Shown here piece after piece: positions 53,450 through 60,911 of a DNA stretch of 64,000 nucleotides. This stretch comes from Arcobacter cloacae (GTDB taxonomy: Bacteria; Campylobacterota; Campylobacteria; Campylobacterales; Arcobacteraceae), in NCBI RefSeq assembly GCF_013201935.1, contig NZ_CP053833.1:558001-622000 (forward strand), read 5' to 3'. Every line of letters begins with the position of its first letter. The first letter of the stretch is position 1. The position numbers and the translations under genes are program-made. The notes under the pieces are model-generated. The model saw nothing but the letters and a program-made list of their open reading frames with translations. It was not told where the DNA came from and searched no databases.

Positions 53450-53533
53450 CTAAAACGCTCCATCCTTACCATCTATTTTTGCACCAGCTTTAATTTGTTC
53501 CAGTGCTTCTGTTAAATCAAATATTTGATTCAT
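53450..53533 (-). pseudogene. Remnant of IS256-family transposase (N-terminus only)
   Basis: Reading the - strand from ATG at 53533 gives MNQIFDLTEALEQIKAGAKI then DGKDGAF and a stop. This resembles the beginning of IS256-type transposases ('ALEQLKAGKPLxGKDGxLxPL'). A ribosome binding site (AAAGGATTG) stands before it, and the terminal inverted repeat 32 bases further out, as in an intact IS. The rest of the transposase, with its DDE residues, is absent. Confidence 0.72.
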
Positions 53534-53565
53534 TTTTCAATCCTTTAGAATAAATTCTATCAGAC

Positions 53566-53597
53566 TGACACAAAATTTCTAACACTCCCAGAAGCTT
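53566..53597 (-). repeat. Right terminal inverted repeat with 8-bp target duplication
   Basis: TGACACAAAATTTCTAACAC (from 53566, ending CTCCC-type at 53589) is the inverted partner of the left end at 50033-50056. It is followed by AGAAGCTT (53590-53597), the direct copy of the 8-mer before the left end. The same stretch forms the left half of a 22-bp palindrome (53590-53611), the apparent insertion target. Confidence 0.83.
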
Positions 53598-53598
53598 A

Positions 53599-54090
53599 TT
53601 AATAAGCTTCTACTTGTCTTTTAATATTGATTTGTCTTGTAATATGAGAAAGTTCAAAAAGATTTTCATTAATTTTATTTTCTTGTTTACCAAGAGATTT
53701 TAACCAATCTAAAACTTCTGATAAATGCCAAATTGATGGATTACCTATGTGAATTGGTGCAGGTAAAGATGAAGTATCAGAGTTAAACAATTTTCTAGTG
53801 TATTGTCTTGAATGACCTAATATAGATGAAATTTCTGAAATACTAACAATATCAGGAGTTGCTTCAACTAATTTTGCAGATGGAATTGCTTTTTTTACAT
53901 CATTAATTGCACTTTCTACAGCTTCAGACGCATTAATTGCTTCTCTTGTAAATGATAAACTTACCATTCCTAATTGTCCAGTACTTATAGTTGCATCATC
54001 ACATCCATTTTCAAAAAGTACATCAAGATATTCATTTGAATCTTGATTATCTACTAATTTAAATATTAATTCAAAGTTAAATTCTTTCAT
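53599..54090 (-). CDS. HTH protein, putative antitoxin of a toxin-antitoxin-like pair
   Basis: The 163-residue protein has an N-terminal domain ('FELIFKLVDNQDSNEYLDVL', 'FENGCDDATISTGQLGMVSL') and a MerR/AlpA-like HTH near 85-140 ('VSISEISSILGHSRQYTRKL', 'IGNPSIWHLSEVLDWL'). I recognise it as one member of a recurrent two-gene pair with the small 85-residue gene directly upstream (one base apart). It probably binds DNA at the palindrome over the shared promoter. Its stop codon is two bases from the target duplication of the nested element, so insertion left the gene intact. Confidence 0.75.
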   Translation of the reverse strand: MKEFNFELIFKLVDNQDSNEYLDVLFENGCDDATISTGQLGMVSLSFTREAINASEAVESAINDVKKAIPSAKLVEATPDIVSISEISSILGHSRQYTRKLFNSDTSSLPAPIHIGNPSIWHLSEVLDWLKSLGKQENKINENLFELSHITRQINIKRQVEAY

Positions 54091-54091
54091 A

Positions 54092-54349
54092 TTATTTGTC
54101 CTCTTTATAAATACATTTATCTATTATTCTTTTTAATTGCTTAGCATGATTTTCACTATTTTTTGGTGTACTCCAAATACTTGTTGAACAATAAATACCC
54201 GTCCAACAATTACTGTCATTATTTTTACACTTCATTACACCCCAAGCATGAGATTTACTTTTATTATGTACCTCAATTATCCAACCATTTTGTTCTGCAT
54301 ATTGAAGAACTTCTTCAATTTCTTTAATTTTATGCTTTTGCCGTGCCAA
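54092..54349 (-). CDS. Small cysteine-containing protein, putative toxin partner
   Basis: The 85-residue protein starts with TTG, eight bases after AAGG. It has a basic N-terminus, 'VLQYAEQNGWIIEVHNKSKS', 'HAWGVMKCKNNDSNCWTGIY' and 'CSTSIWSTPKNSENHAKQLK'. The conserved His and Cys and the short 'GW..E' opening recall HicA-sized RNA-binding proteins, though not HicA itself. It is encoded just before the HTH gene in one operon. The toxin call is an inference from size, pairing and a repressor-like partner. Confidence 0.65.
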   Translation of the reverse strand: MARQKHKIKEIEEVLQYAEQNGWIIEVHNKSKSHAWGVMKCKNNDSNCWTGIYCSTSIWSTPKNSENHAKQLKRIIDKCIYKEDK

Positions 54350-54372
54350 TTTATTTACCTTATCACGGATTA

Positions 54373-54408
54373 ATTATACCTAATAAGAATTTAGTTGTCA
54401 ATTGACAA
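54373..54408 (-). promoter_or_regulatory. Consensus promoter with overlapping palindromic operator
   Basis: On the - strand, TTGACA (54401-54396), 17 bases, then TATAAT (54378-54373) is a perfect sigma-70 consensus, 24 bases before the TTG start of the small gene. The -35 box lies in a perfect 14-bp palindrome TTGTCAATTGACAA (54395-54408). A repressor bound there would block RNA polymerase; the HTH product of the second gene is the natural candidate. Confidence 0.82.
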
Positions 54409-54449
54409 TCTTGATTCTATTATGATTATTAATCTCCTAATTTTTTTCT

Positions 54450-55739
54450 TTATCTTTCTAAGACTTCTAATAAAACTTTTAATTGTTCATCTGTTTTATC
54501 AGGCATTAAAATTCTCAACTTTTCTAATCTTTTGTCTTCTTTAGAAGATGTCATCATATCTTTAAATTTATTAGTTGCTCTCAATGCTTGTTTTTGGTCT
54601 TTACTTGCATATACTGATTCTGTATATTTTGTAGATTGATGTCCTAACATAACACTTATATCTTCAATAGCTGTTTCATTTTGGATTAAAATAGAAGCTA
54701 TTAAATGCCTCATATCATGGATTCTAATCTCAGGATAACCCAATGCCTTCAACATGCCATGAAAATGTCTTCTAACGGTAATTATGGTCACATTAAATAG
54801 TTTATTATTCTTACTAATTTCTTTTTGTTCTCTTACTGCTCTTTTTAAGTCATCATCTAATGAAAAAGTTAGTGTTTTTTTAATTTTGCTAATCTCTTTT
54901 GGAATGTCATAATCATTTTCTCTAAAATGTTTAAATTCTAGTTTTAAAACTTCTCCAATTCTTCTTCCTGTTAATAAAAAAGCAAATACATTTCTCATCT
55001 CTTTATTTGTATAGTATTTTTGCCCATCAATTTCAATAAGACTATATTCCATCATAACATTAACAATCTTTTTACAGTCATCATCTTTTAATCCATATTG
55101 TTTAAAACTAACTGATTCAAGGCTAGGTAATTTAATTTTATCCCATCTAACCAATTCATTCTCACAATCGTTTAAAAACATCTTGATATTGCTTATTGTT
55201 CCTCTTAATGTGTTTGGAGCAAACTCTTTTTTTAATCTACTAATCATATCGTTAATGTCTGCTGTAGTAATTTCTTTTACAGATTTATTATGCAGTTCAG
55301 TTGCTCTAATTATTAAAGAAGCTTTCCTATTGAATGTAGTTGATGGTATCTCAGGATTATGTTTTTCTTCAATCCATTCTTCGGCTTTATCTATAAATCT
55401 TTCTATAACAACAGTATTTTTATGTGCTTTTTCAATTTTATTTTTATTTCTTAATGTACCAAACTCCATTACACTATTTCTAATTATCTCTTTTTCAGAA
55501 ATTACATAATCCAGAGCTTTTAAAAATGTATCAAAGTTTACATCATTAACAATAGTATAAATTTTTTTTACTAATTGTCCATCAACTCTTAATTTCAATC
55601 TAAATTTAAAAGATTTATCTTTTATATCTTTTGCATTTGTAATCTTTTCAAGATTTAGGTCTGTGTAATATGCGATACCTTTACAATTTCTATTTGGTAT
55701 TTCAACAAGAATATATTTCTTTTCCATTATCTTATCCAT
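54450..55739 (-). CDS. Tyrosine recombinase integrase of the island
   Basis: The 429-residue phage-type integrase has an N-terminal arm-binding region, a SAM-like core-binding domain (about 130-215) and a catalytic domain with 'LTGRRIGEVLKLEF' (Arg) near 255-268, 'IHDMRHLIASILI' (HxxR) near 340-352, 'VMLGHQSTKYTESVYAS' with the final Tyr nucleophile near 376. It should integrate and excise the element at the 13-bp att core. It is the rightmost gene of the island. MEKKYILVEI four residues later is an alternative start. Confidence 0.93.
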   Translation of the reverse strand: MDKIMEKKYILVEIPNRNCKGIAYYTDLNLEKITNAKDIKDKSFKFRLKLRVDGQLVKKIYTIVNDVNFDTFLKALDYVISEKEIIRNSVMEFGTLRNKNKIEKAHKNTVVIERFIDKAEEWIEEKHNPEIPSTTFNRKASLIIRATELHNKSVKEITTADINDMISRLKKEFAPNTLRGTISNIKMFLNDCENELVRWDKIKLPSLESVSFKQYGLKDDDCKKIVNVMMEYSLIEIDGQKYYTNKEMRNVFAFLLTGRRIGEVLKLEFKHFRENDYDIPKEISKIKKTLTFSLDDDLKRAVREQKEISKNNKLFNVTIITVRRHFHGMLKALGYPEIRIHDMRHLIASILIQNETAIEDISVMLGHQSTKYTESVYASKDQKQALRATNKFKDMMTSSKEDKRLEKLRILMPDKTDEQLKVLLEVLER

Positions 55740-55743
55740 GTAA

Positions 55744-55775
55744 AGTATACTTAAAGTTATACTATTAAGTATACT
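55744..55775. repeat. Putative right attachment site (attR) inside an inverted repeat
   Basis: The 13-mer TAAAGTTATACTA (55752-55764) matches 30161-30173 exactly. Here it sits within inverted arms AGTATACTTA (55744-55753) and TAAGTATACT (55766-55775) just upstream of the integrase start. Such paired arms are expected for tyrosine recombinase core sites or for an integrase-promoter operator. Confidence 0.6.
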
Positions 55776-55880
55776 AGAGAGTCATTTATTGTATTTAATT
55801 ATAGCAGATAAAACTTTTTATTTAGTCTATAAAAGTCTATTTTGTTGGGATTATATTAATAAGTAGTTGGTTGTATTTTT

Positions 55881-56447
55881 CTATGTACTACATAGGGTTA
55901 AAGAGAATAAAACTTGGTTATTTTTCTTTTCAAGAGCTTTTTTTGCTTGTTTAATTGTAGCACCTGTTGTGATTAAATCATCACATAAAATTGTCATTTG
56001 ATTAGATATATTTGTTACTTTAAATCCACGAGGATTTTTTTGCCTAAATTCTAAATCTTTTCCTGCGTATTTAACTATATTTGTAGCTTTTAAACAGTTG
56101 TATTTTGGAGTTATAAATTGTGATTTTAGATGTTTTGCCAAAATTGCAGTATGTGAAAAATCATGTCTTGTGTGATCATCAATTGGAATTGCAAAAACTT
56201 GTGATGAAAAAGTAAAATTTTGTGCAAATTTAGCAAAAGAGAGTTTTGCTAAAAGATTAAAAACCCTATCTCCATGGAAATAGTATTTAGAAGAGATTAA
56301 ATCTTCAAGTTCTGAAAGAGTATAAAAAGAGTAATTAAAAAATCCATCTTCTATTTCTCTTTTGTGAAAAGAGGGAATTAATAGATTATCTTGGCAATCT
56401 ATGCAAATAATTTCAAATGATAGGTTTTTACAGGTTAGGCATAACAT
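55881..56447 (-). CDS. comF: ComF family phosphoribosyltransferase-like protein
   Basis: The 188-residue protein has an N-terminal zinc-ribbon-like set of cysteines ('LCLTCKNLSFEIICIDC') and a C-terminal type I phosphoribosyltransferase core with the PRPP-loop 'MTILCDDLITTGATIKQAKK' near 150-169. ComF proteins help internalise DNA during natural transformation. It follows lepA on the same strand, 269 bases apart, and originally preceded hisH before the island entered. Confidence 0.82.
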   Translation of the reverse strand: MLCLTCKNLSFEIICIDCQDNLLIPSFHKREIEDGFFNYSFYTLSELEDLISSKYYFHGDRVFNLLAKLSFAKFAQNFTFSSQVFAIPIDDHTRHDFSHTAILAKHLKSQFITPKYNCLKATNIVKYAGKDLEFRQKNPRGFKVTNISNQMTILCDDLITTGATIKQAKKALEKKNNQVLFSLTLCST

Positions 56448-56638
56448 AAAAATAATAATATCATAAATTATATATTTTTTATTTACGCTATTTTGAAAAT
56501 ACTCACATTTTTGGGAGCTTAAATTCTTATATATATTGTGAAATGTAGAGTTATAAAGTTTTTAAGAATAGCTTCTTTCTATGGAATAGTTTTAAAAATA
56601 GAGTTTTAGATTTTGAGTGAAGTTCAAGGAAAAGAGAG

Positions 56639-56681
56639 AATTTAAAGCGCAGCGTACTAAAAGTACGTGAGCATTTAAATT
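56639..56681. repeat. Large hairpin between lepA and comF
   Basis: Outer arms AATTTAAA/TTTAAATT (56639-56646, 56674-56681) and inner arms CGTACT/AGTACG (56653-56658, 56662-56667) enclose an internal loop. It lies downstream of lepA and upstream of comF (both - strand). It may be the lepA terminator or a dispersed repeat. Confidence 0.55.
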
Positions 56682-56716
56682 ATTGATTTGACGTAGAAAT
56701 TCGCCAAAAGATGAAA

Positions 56717-58504
56717 TTATATTTTTAAAACTGCCATAAATGCTTCTTGAGGTACATTCACCTTTCCAATTGCTTTCATTCTTTTCTTACCTGCTTTTTG
56801 TTTTTCTAGTAGTTTTCTTTTTCTTGTAATATCCCCACCATAACATTTTGCAGTTACATTTTTACCTGTTGATTTTACTGTTTCTCTAGCTATAATCATA
56901 CTTCCAATACTAGCTTGAATTGCTACTTCAAAAAGTTGTCTAGGAATCAATTCTTTTAGGGCTTTTACAAACTCTCTTCCTTTTGCAACAGCTCTATCAT
57001 CAGGAACAATAATTGACAATGCATCAACAACATCACCAGCAACTCTAACATCAAGTTTTTTAAGATTTCCAGGTCTAAATCCAACTGGTTCATAATCAAA
57101 TGAAGCATAACCTTTTGTAGTTGATTTTAATTTATCATAAAAATCCATTACAATTTCATTCATAGGTAAATCGTACTCTAATAAAACTCTTTTTCCTAAA
57201 TAATCCATTTTTATTTGGATTCCTCTTTTATCATTAAGAAGTTTTATAACATTTCCTAAAAATTCATCAGGTACTAAAATAGTTGCTTTTACATAAGGTT
57301 CAAAAATTGTTTTTATATAGTTTGGTTCAGGAAGTTCACTAGGATTTTGAATTTCAATAATTTCTCCATCGGTTTTTTCAACTTGGTAAACAACTGTTGG
57401 AGCAGTTGCAATTAAATCTAAATCAAACTCTCTTTCAAGTCTTTCTTTAATAACTTCCATATGAAGCATTCCCAAAAATCCAGTTCTAAATCCACTTCCT
57501 AGCGCTGCTGAACTTTCTGGTTCAAAAGAGATTGAAGAATCATTTAATTTTAACTTATTTAAAGCATCTCTTAAATCTTCAAATTTATCAGTTTCAATTG
57601 GATAAATTCCTGCAAATACAAAAGGTTTTGCAGGTTCAAACCCATCTATTGCAACTGCAGTTGGATTTTTTGCATCTGTCATTGTATCACCAACTGCAAT
57701 ACCATCTAAAGTTTTAAGTCCAAGTACAACAATACCTATTTCACCTGTTTTTATCTCTGTTGTATCTTGTCTTTTAAGTGGATGTGGATACATCAAACTC
57801 AACACTTGATGTTCAACTTTTGTATTCATAAGTTTAATTTTCTGACCTTTTTTGATACTTCCATCATAAACTCTAACAAGTGCTAAAGCTCCAAGATAGT
57901 TATCAAACCAAGAATCATAAATCAAAGCTTTCGTAGGAGCATCTTCATCTCCAGTTGGGCAAGGAACTCTATCAACTATTGAATCAATTAAATCTTTCAC
58001 TCCAAGACCAGTTTTTGCAGAAATTAGATTATTTTGTGTACAATCAAGTCCAATAGCCTCTTCAACTTCTTCTAAAACTCTAATAGGATCAGCACTAGGT
58101 AAATCTATTTTATTTACAACAGGTAATAGTTCTAAATCATTATCCATAGCTATATAAACGTTTGCTATAGTTTGAGCTTCAACACCTTGCGTTGAATCAA
58201 CAATTAATAATGCACCTTCAGACGAAGCTAATGAACGACTAACTTCGTAAGAAAAATCCACATGACCTGGAGTGTCAATAAGATTTAAAACATATTTTTG
58301 ACCATCTTTTACATAATCAAGTCTAACACTTTGAGCTTTAATAGTAATTCCACGCTCTTTTTCAATATCCATTGTATCCATAACTTGAGCAGACATATCC
58401 CTATCTGCAATGGCCCCACACTCTTGAATTATTCTATCTGCAAGAGTTGACTTTCCATGGTCAATATGTGCAATAATACTAAAGTTTCTAATATTTTTTT
58501 GCAA
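56717..58504 (-). CDS. lepA: Elongation factor 4 (LepA)
   Basis: LepA is a translational GTPase that binds stalled or assembling ribosomes. The 595-residue protein has G1 '[13 protein letters not shown]', the switch region '[14 protein letters not shown]', G3 '[12 protein letters not shown]', G4 '[10 protein letters not shown]', then domains II, III and V, and the LepA-specific C-terminus ('[19 protein letters not shown]', '[20 protein letters not shown]'). Length is normal. Confidence 0.97.
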   Translation of the reverse strand: MQKNIRNFSIIAHIDHGKSTLADRIIQECGAIADRDMSAQVMDTMDIEKERGITIKAQSVRLDYVKDGQKYVLNLIDTPGHVDFSYEVSRSLASSEGALLIVDSTQGVEAQTIANVYIAMDNDLELLPVVNKIDLPSADPIRVLEEVEEAIGLDCTQNNLISAKTGLGVKDLIDSIVDRVPCPTGDEDAPTKALIYDSWFDNYLGALALVRVYDGSIKKGQKIKLMNTKVEHQVLSLMYPHPLKRQDTTEIKTGEIGIVVLGLKTLDGIAVGDTMTDAKNPTAVAIDGFEPAKPFVFAGIYPIETDKFEDLRDALNKLKLNDSSISFEPESSAALGSGFRTGFLGMLHMEVIKERLEREFDLDLIATAPTVVYQVEKTDGEIIEIQNPSELPEPNYIKTIFEPYVKATILVPDEFLGNVIKLLNDKRGIQIKMDYLGKRVLLEYDLPMNEIVMDFYDKLKSTTKGYASFDYEPVGFRPGNLKKLDVRVAGDVVDALSIIVPDDRAVAKGREFVKALKELIPRQLFEVAIQASIGSMIIARETVKSTGKNVTAKCYGGDITRKRKLLEKQKAGKKRMKAIGKVNVPQEAFMAVLKI

Positions 58505-58548
58505 AGGCTATCCTATTATTTGTTTATTATTTCATTAATTTAGTGGCG

Positions 58549-58554
58549 ATTATA
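58549..58554 (-). promoter_or_regulatory. -10 box of the lepA promoter
   Basis: On the - strand GATATAATCGCC places TATAAT at 58554-58549, about 45 bases before lepA. The same GATATAAT(T)CGCC wording precedes the OmpA-like gene at 60852. The -35 region is AT-rich, as is usual in this phylum. Confidence 0.6.
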
Positions 58555-58587
58555 TCTAAAGTTTTGTAAGTTTATAGTTAAATGATT

Positions 58588-58634
58588 TTAGAATTATTTA
58601 GCAGATTTAGAAAATCTAAATCTACTAAAATTAT
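58588..58634 (-). terminator. Hairpin terminator downstream of the OmpA-like gene
   Basis: A long inverted repeat with AGATTTAGA / TCTAAATCT at its tip (loop AAA) and nearly continuous outer pairing (AATTATTTAGC / AAAATTATT) overlaps the end of the OmpA-like gene at 58631 and extends toward lepA. Confidence 0.7.
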
Positions 58635-59692
58635 TGATTTATTAAAGCGGTAACTCTTCTATTCTTTGCTTTTCCTTCTTCTGTGTCATTAGTGGCAATT
58701 GGTTGAGTCTCTCCATAACCAATCGCTCTTAATCTTGAAGATTCTATTCCGTAAGATTTAAGTGCATTTACAACAGATATTGCTCTTCTATCAGATAGAG
58801 TTTGATTATAAGCATCACTACCTTTTGAATCAGTGTGAGCTTCTATAACTGCAGACATTGTTTTATTGTCTTTCATCATATTTGCAAATTTTTCTAATTT
58901 ATTTTGATACATACTTTTTATTTCTGCTGAATTATTATCAAAATTAATACTTAAATCTATAGTATCTACACAACCATCTTTATTTACTTTAACACCAGGT
59001 GATGTATTTGGACATTTGTCAAGTCTATTTATAACTCCATCATTATCGTCATCATCATTGCTTACTATAGGTAAAGATTTTTCTTCTTCAAAAATTTTTT
59101 TTGGAGGCTCTTCCACTACTTCAGGAATTTTTGCTGTGATCTGATCCTCTTTATATTTTTTACCTAAAGGCATTCCTAATCCTAATGTATACATTACATC
59201 ATTTTGATTCTCTTTTACAGCTATAAGATGTCTAACATCACCTTTTAGTGCTATTCCATAATAAGGAATATCGTATCTTAATCCAATTCCATAATTAAAA
59301 ACAGCAGAATCCTGATGTTTATCCAATTCTTGTGTTACATCTTGGTAACCAATACCAGCTAAACCATAAGCAGCTAACCTATCAGTTAATTCAAATCTTT
59401 TAACTGCATTTAAGAAAGTTCTGTTGATATTTGTGTTTCCAGTAGTTTTTTCATATCCAACACTTTGACTTCTCATGTAAGCTATTTCAAGTTGGTTAAT
59501 AAATGAGTCGTCTAGATTTTTGGCTAAAGATATACCCGCATTAAAATAGTTATCATTTTCTAATCCAGCTTTACTATCTGTTAATATTCCAGATGCAAAA
59601 GGTGTAACTTCATAACTATAAGTTTTACTAGGATCACTTGCTGCAAAAATTGATGATGCACATAATAGCGATGTTAATAAGATTTTTTTCAT
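58631..59692 (-). CDS. OmpA-family outer membrane protein (copy 1)
   Basis: The 353-residue protein has a signal peptide ('MKKILLTSLLCASSIFAASD'), an N-terminal beta-barrel of about 170 residues, a calcium-binding thrombospondin-type-3-like linker ('DDDNDGVINRLDKCPNTSPG') and a C-terminal OmpA peptidoglycan-binding domain ('EAHTDSKGSDAYNQTLSDRR', 'GYGETQPIATNDTEEGKAKN'). It anchors the outer membrane to the cell wall. A paralogue lies 140 bases upstream in the same orientation. Confidence 0.93.
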   Translation of the reverse strand: MKKILLTSLLCASSIFAASDPSKTYSYEVTPFASGILTDSKAGLENDNYFNAGISLAKNLDDSFINQLEIAYMRSQSVGYEKTTGNTNINRTFLNAVKRFELTDRLAAYGLAGIGYQDVTQELDKHQDSAVFNYGIGLRYDIPYYGIALKGDVRHLIAVKENQNDVMYTLGLGMPLGKKYKEDQITAKIPEVVEEPPKKIFEEEKSLPIVSNDDDDNDGVINRLDKCPNTSPGVKVNKDGCVDTIDLSINFDNNSAEIKSMYQNKLEKFANMMKDNKTMSAVIEAHTDSKGSDAYNQTLSDRRAISVVNALKSYGIESSRLRAIGYGETQPIATNDTEEGKAKNRRVTALINQ

Positions 59693-59776
59693 TAATATTT
59701 TCCTTTTATGAAATAATTTTACATATTATAACTTAAAAATAATATTATTGTTATTAAAATAATTAGAAATTTTAAA

Positions 59777-59809
59777 ATAAAAAAAGGGTTGAGTAAAAAC
59801 TCAACCCTT
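59777..59809 (-). terminator. Terminator between the two OmpA-like genes
   Basis: AAGGGTTGAG (59784-59793) pairs with CTCAACCCTT (59800-59809). On the - strand the stem is followed by a T-run (59777-59785), so it ends transcription of copy 2 (60852-59833) before copy 1. Confidence 0.9.
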
Positions 59810-59832
59810 AAAAGAAGAATAATTAATTAAAA

Positions 59833-60852
59833 TTATTTAACCATTACAGCTTCAACTCTTCTGTTTTCAGCTCTTCCTTCAGCAGTTTCATTAGAAGCAA
59901 CTGGTCTTGTTTCACCAAATCCAACAGCTTTAATTCTTGAAGAATCAACACCTAAATCTGTTAATGCTTTAACAGTTGAAGCAGCTCTTCTTTCAGATAA
60001 TTTTTGATTATAAGCATCACTTCCTACAGAATCTGTATGAGCTTCAATAGATGCTTTTAATTTAGGATTAGTTTTCATAACTTTTGCAAACTCAGCAATT
60101 CTTGAACTATAAGAATCTTTAATTACTGATTTATCAGTATCAAAATTAATATTTAAGTTTATTAATGTCATACATCCAACAGAGTCAACTTTAGCACCTT
60201 TCATTGTATCTGGACATTGGTCTAATTCATCAATTACACCATCACCATCTGAATCTTTTGGAGCTTGAACTGGAGCTGGAGTTTCAACAACTGGAGCTGG
60301 AGTTTCAACAACTGGAGCTGGTTTTGAAACAGCACCAAATGGAACAGCAAATCCTAAAGTATATAATAAGTTGTTATCACCATGGTCAATTTCAATTAAG
60401 TGTCTAACGTCAAATTTTAAAGCTAATTGGTCTGCTAATTGATATTTAACTCCAACACCATAGTTTCCAAATAAACCATCTTTATTGTATCCATCTTCTT
60501 TATCAAAGATTTCAACACCAGCTCCTACTAATGTATATAGTGAAGTGTTAGCTCCTACTGGATACTCTTTGATTAAGTTAGTAAATACTCTTGTAATACC
60601 TGTATCTTTATTTGTCCCTCTATATCCTACATCTTCAGTTGATCTTAAAAATCCTAATTCAACTTGGTCAATAAAAGAATCAAATTGATTGAAACCTAAG
60701 CTTAAACCTGCATTTGCATAATCTCTATCTAATCCTAAGTTACCTTCAGTGTAAACACCACCAAATAATGGAGTAATCTCATATTTATAGTCACTATTTG
60801 CTGCTAATGCTAAAGAAGCACAAGCAATTGTAGATAATAAAACCTTTTTCAT
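59833..60852 (-). CDS. OmpA-family outer membrane protein (copy 2)
   Basis: The 339-residue paralogue has signal peptide 'MKKVLLSTIACASLALAANS', the barrel domain, a Pro-Ala-Val repeat linker (three 'PAPVVETPAPVQ'-like units near 182-196), the calcium-binding 'DSDGDGVIDELDQCPDT' and an OmpA C-terminal domain ('AHTDSVGSDAYNQKLSERRA'). It has its own promoter and terminator, so the two copies can be expressed separately. Confidence 0.93.
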   Translation of the reverse strand: MKKVLLSTIACASLALAANSDYKYEITPLFGGVYTEGNLGLDRDYANAGLSLGFNQFDSFIDQVELGFLRSTEDVGYRGTNKDTGITRVFTNLIKEYPVGANTSLYTLVGAGVEIFDKEDGYNKDGLFGNYGVGVKYQLADQLALKFDVRHLIEIDHGDNNLLYTLGFAVPFGAVSKPAPVVETPAPVVETPAPVQAPKDSDGDGVIDELDQCPDTMKGAKVDSVGCMTLINLNINFDTDKSVIKDSYSSRIAEFAKVMKTNPKLKASIEAHTDSVGSDAYNQKLSERRAASTVKALTDLGVDSSRIKAVGFGETRPVASNETAEGRAENRRVEAVMVK

Positions 60853-60871
60853 TTCTTTTCCTTTTAATTAA

Positions 60872-60889
60872 ATAATTCGGCGAATTATA
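60872..60889 (-). promoter_or_regulatory. OmpA copy 2 promoter -10 with palindrome
   Basis: On the - strand GATATAATTCGCC gives TATAAT at 60889-60884. It overlaps a perfect palindrome ATAATTCG-G-CGAATTAT (60872-60888), which could be an operator. Confidence 0.6.
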
Positions 60890-60911
60890 TCATATTTTTT
60901 CAATTTTAATC

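Larger units (their letters stand above)
50033..53589. mobile_element. Nested IS256-type element carrying a SIR2-STAND defence gene
   Basis: The 3,557-bp segment has 24-bp imperfect terminal inverted repeats and exact 8-bp direct duplications (AGAAGCTT) outside both ends, the signature of an IS256-type insertion. A 27-codon frame beside the right end encodes the beginning of an IS256-like transposase and then stops. The large 870-residue SIR2-STAND gene fills most of the element, flanked by two strong hairpins. A third, internal end-like repeat lies at 53199-53221. The transposase itself is lost, so mobility would need one supplied from elsewhere. Confidence 0.8.
30161..55764. mobile_element. 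Integrated accessory (satellite-like) defence island, about 25.6 kb
   Basis: The segment is bounded by a 13-bp direct repeat. It interrupts a set of co-directional core genes (lepA, comF, hisH, epimerase, hisA) and has a tyrosine recombinase at its right end. Its content is entirely accessory: an SF3 helicase-like replication protein, divergent control region, DUF932, Gp157-like, Rad52-like and HTH proteins, a type I restriction locus with a RloC-like gene, a SIR2-STAND gene and a toxin-antitoxin-like pair. No capsid, tail or conjugation genes are seen. The exact ends depend on the att reading. Confidence 0.75.

Noticed and set aside
55183-55509. 108-residue + strand frame
   Set aside because: Antisense shadow of the integrase gene; hydrophobic only because the complement of Lys/Glu/Asn-rich coding reads that way.
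54450-55764. Integration into a tRNA gene
   Set aside because: No tRNA cloverleaf was found at either end; the shared repeat is only 13 bp and lies in intergenic DNA.
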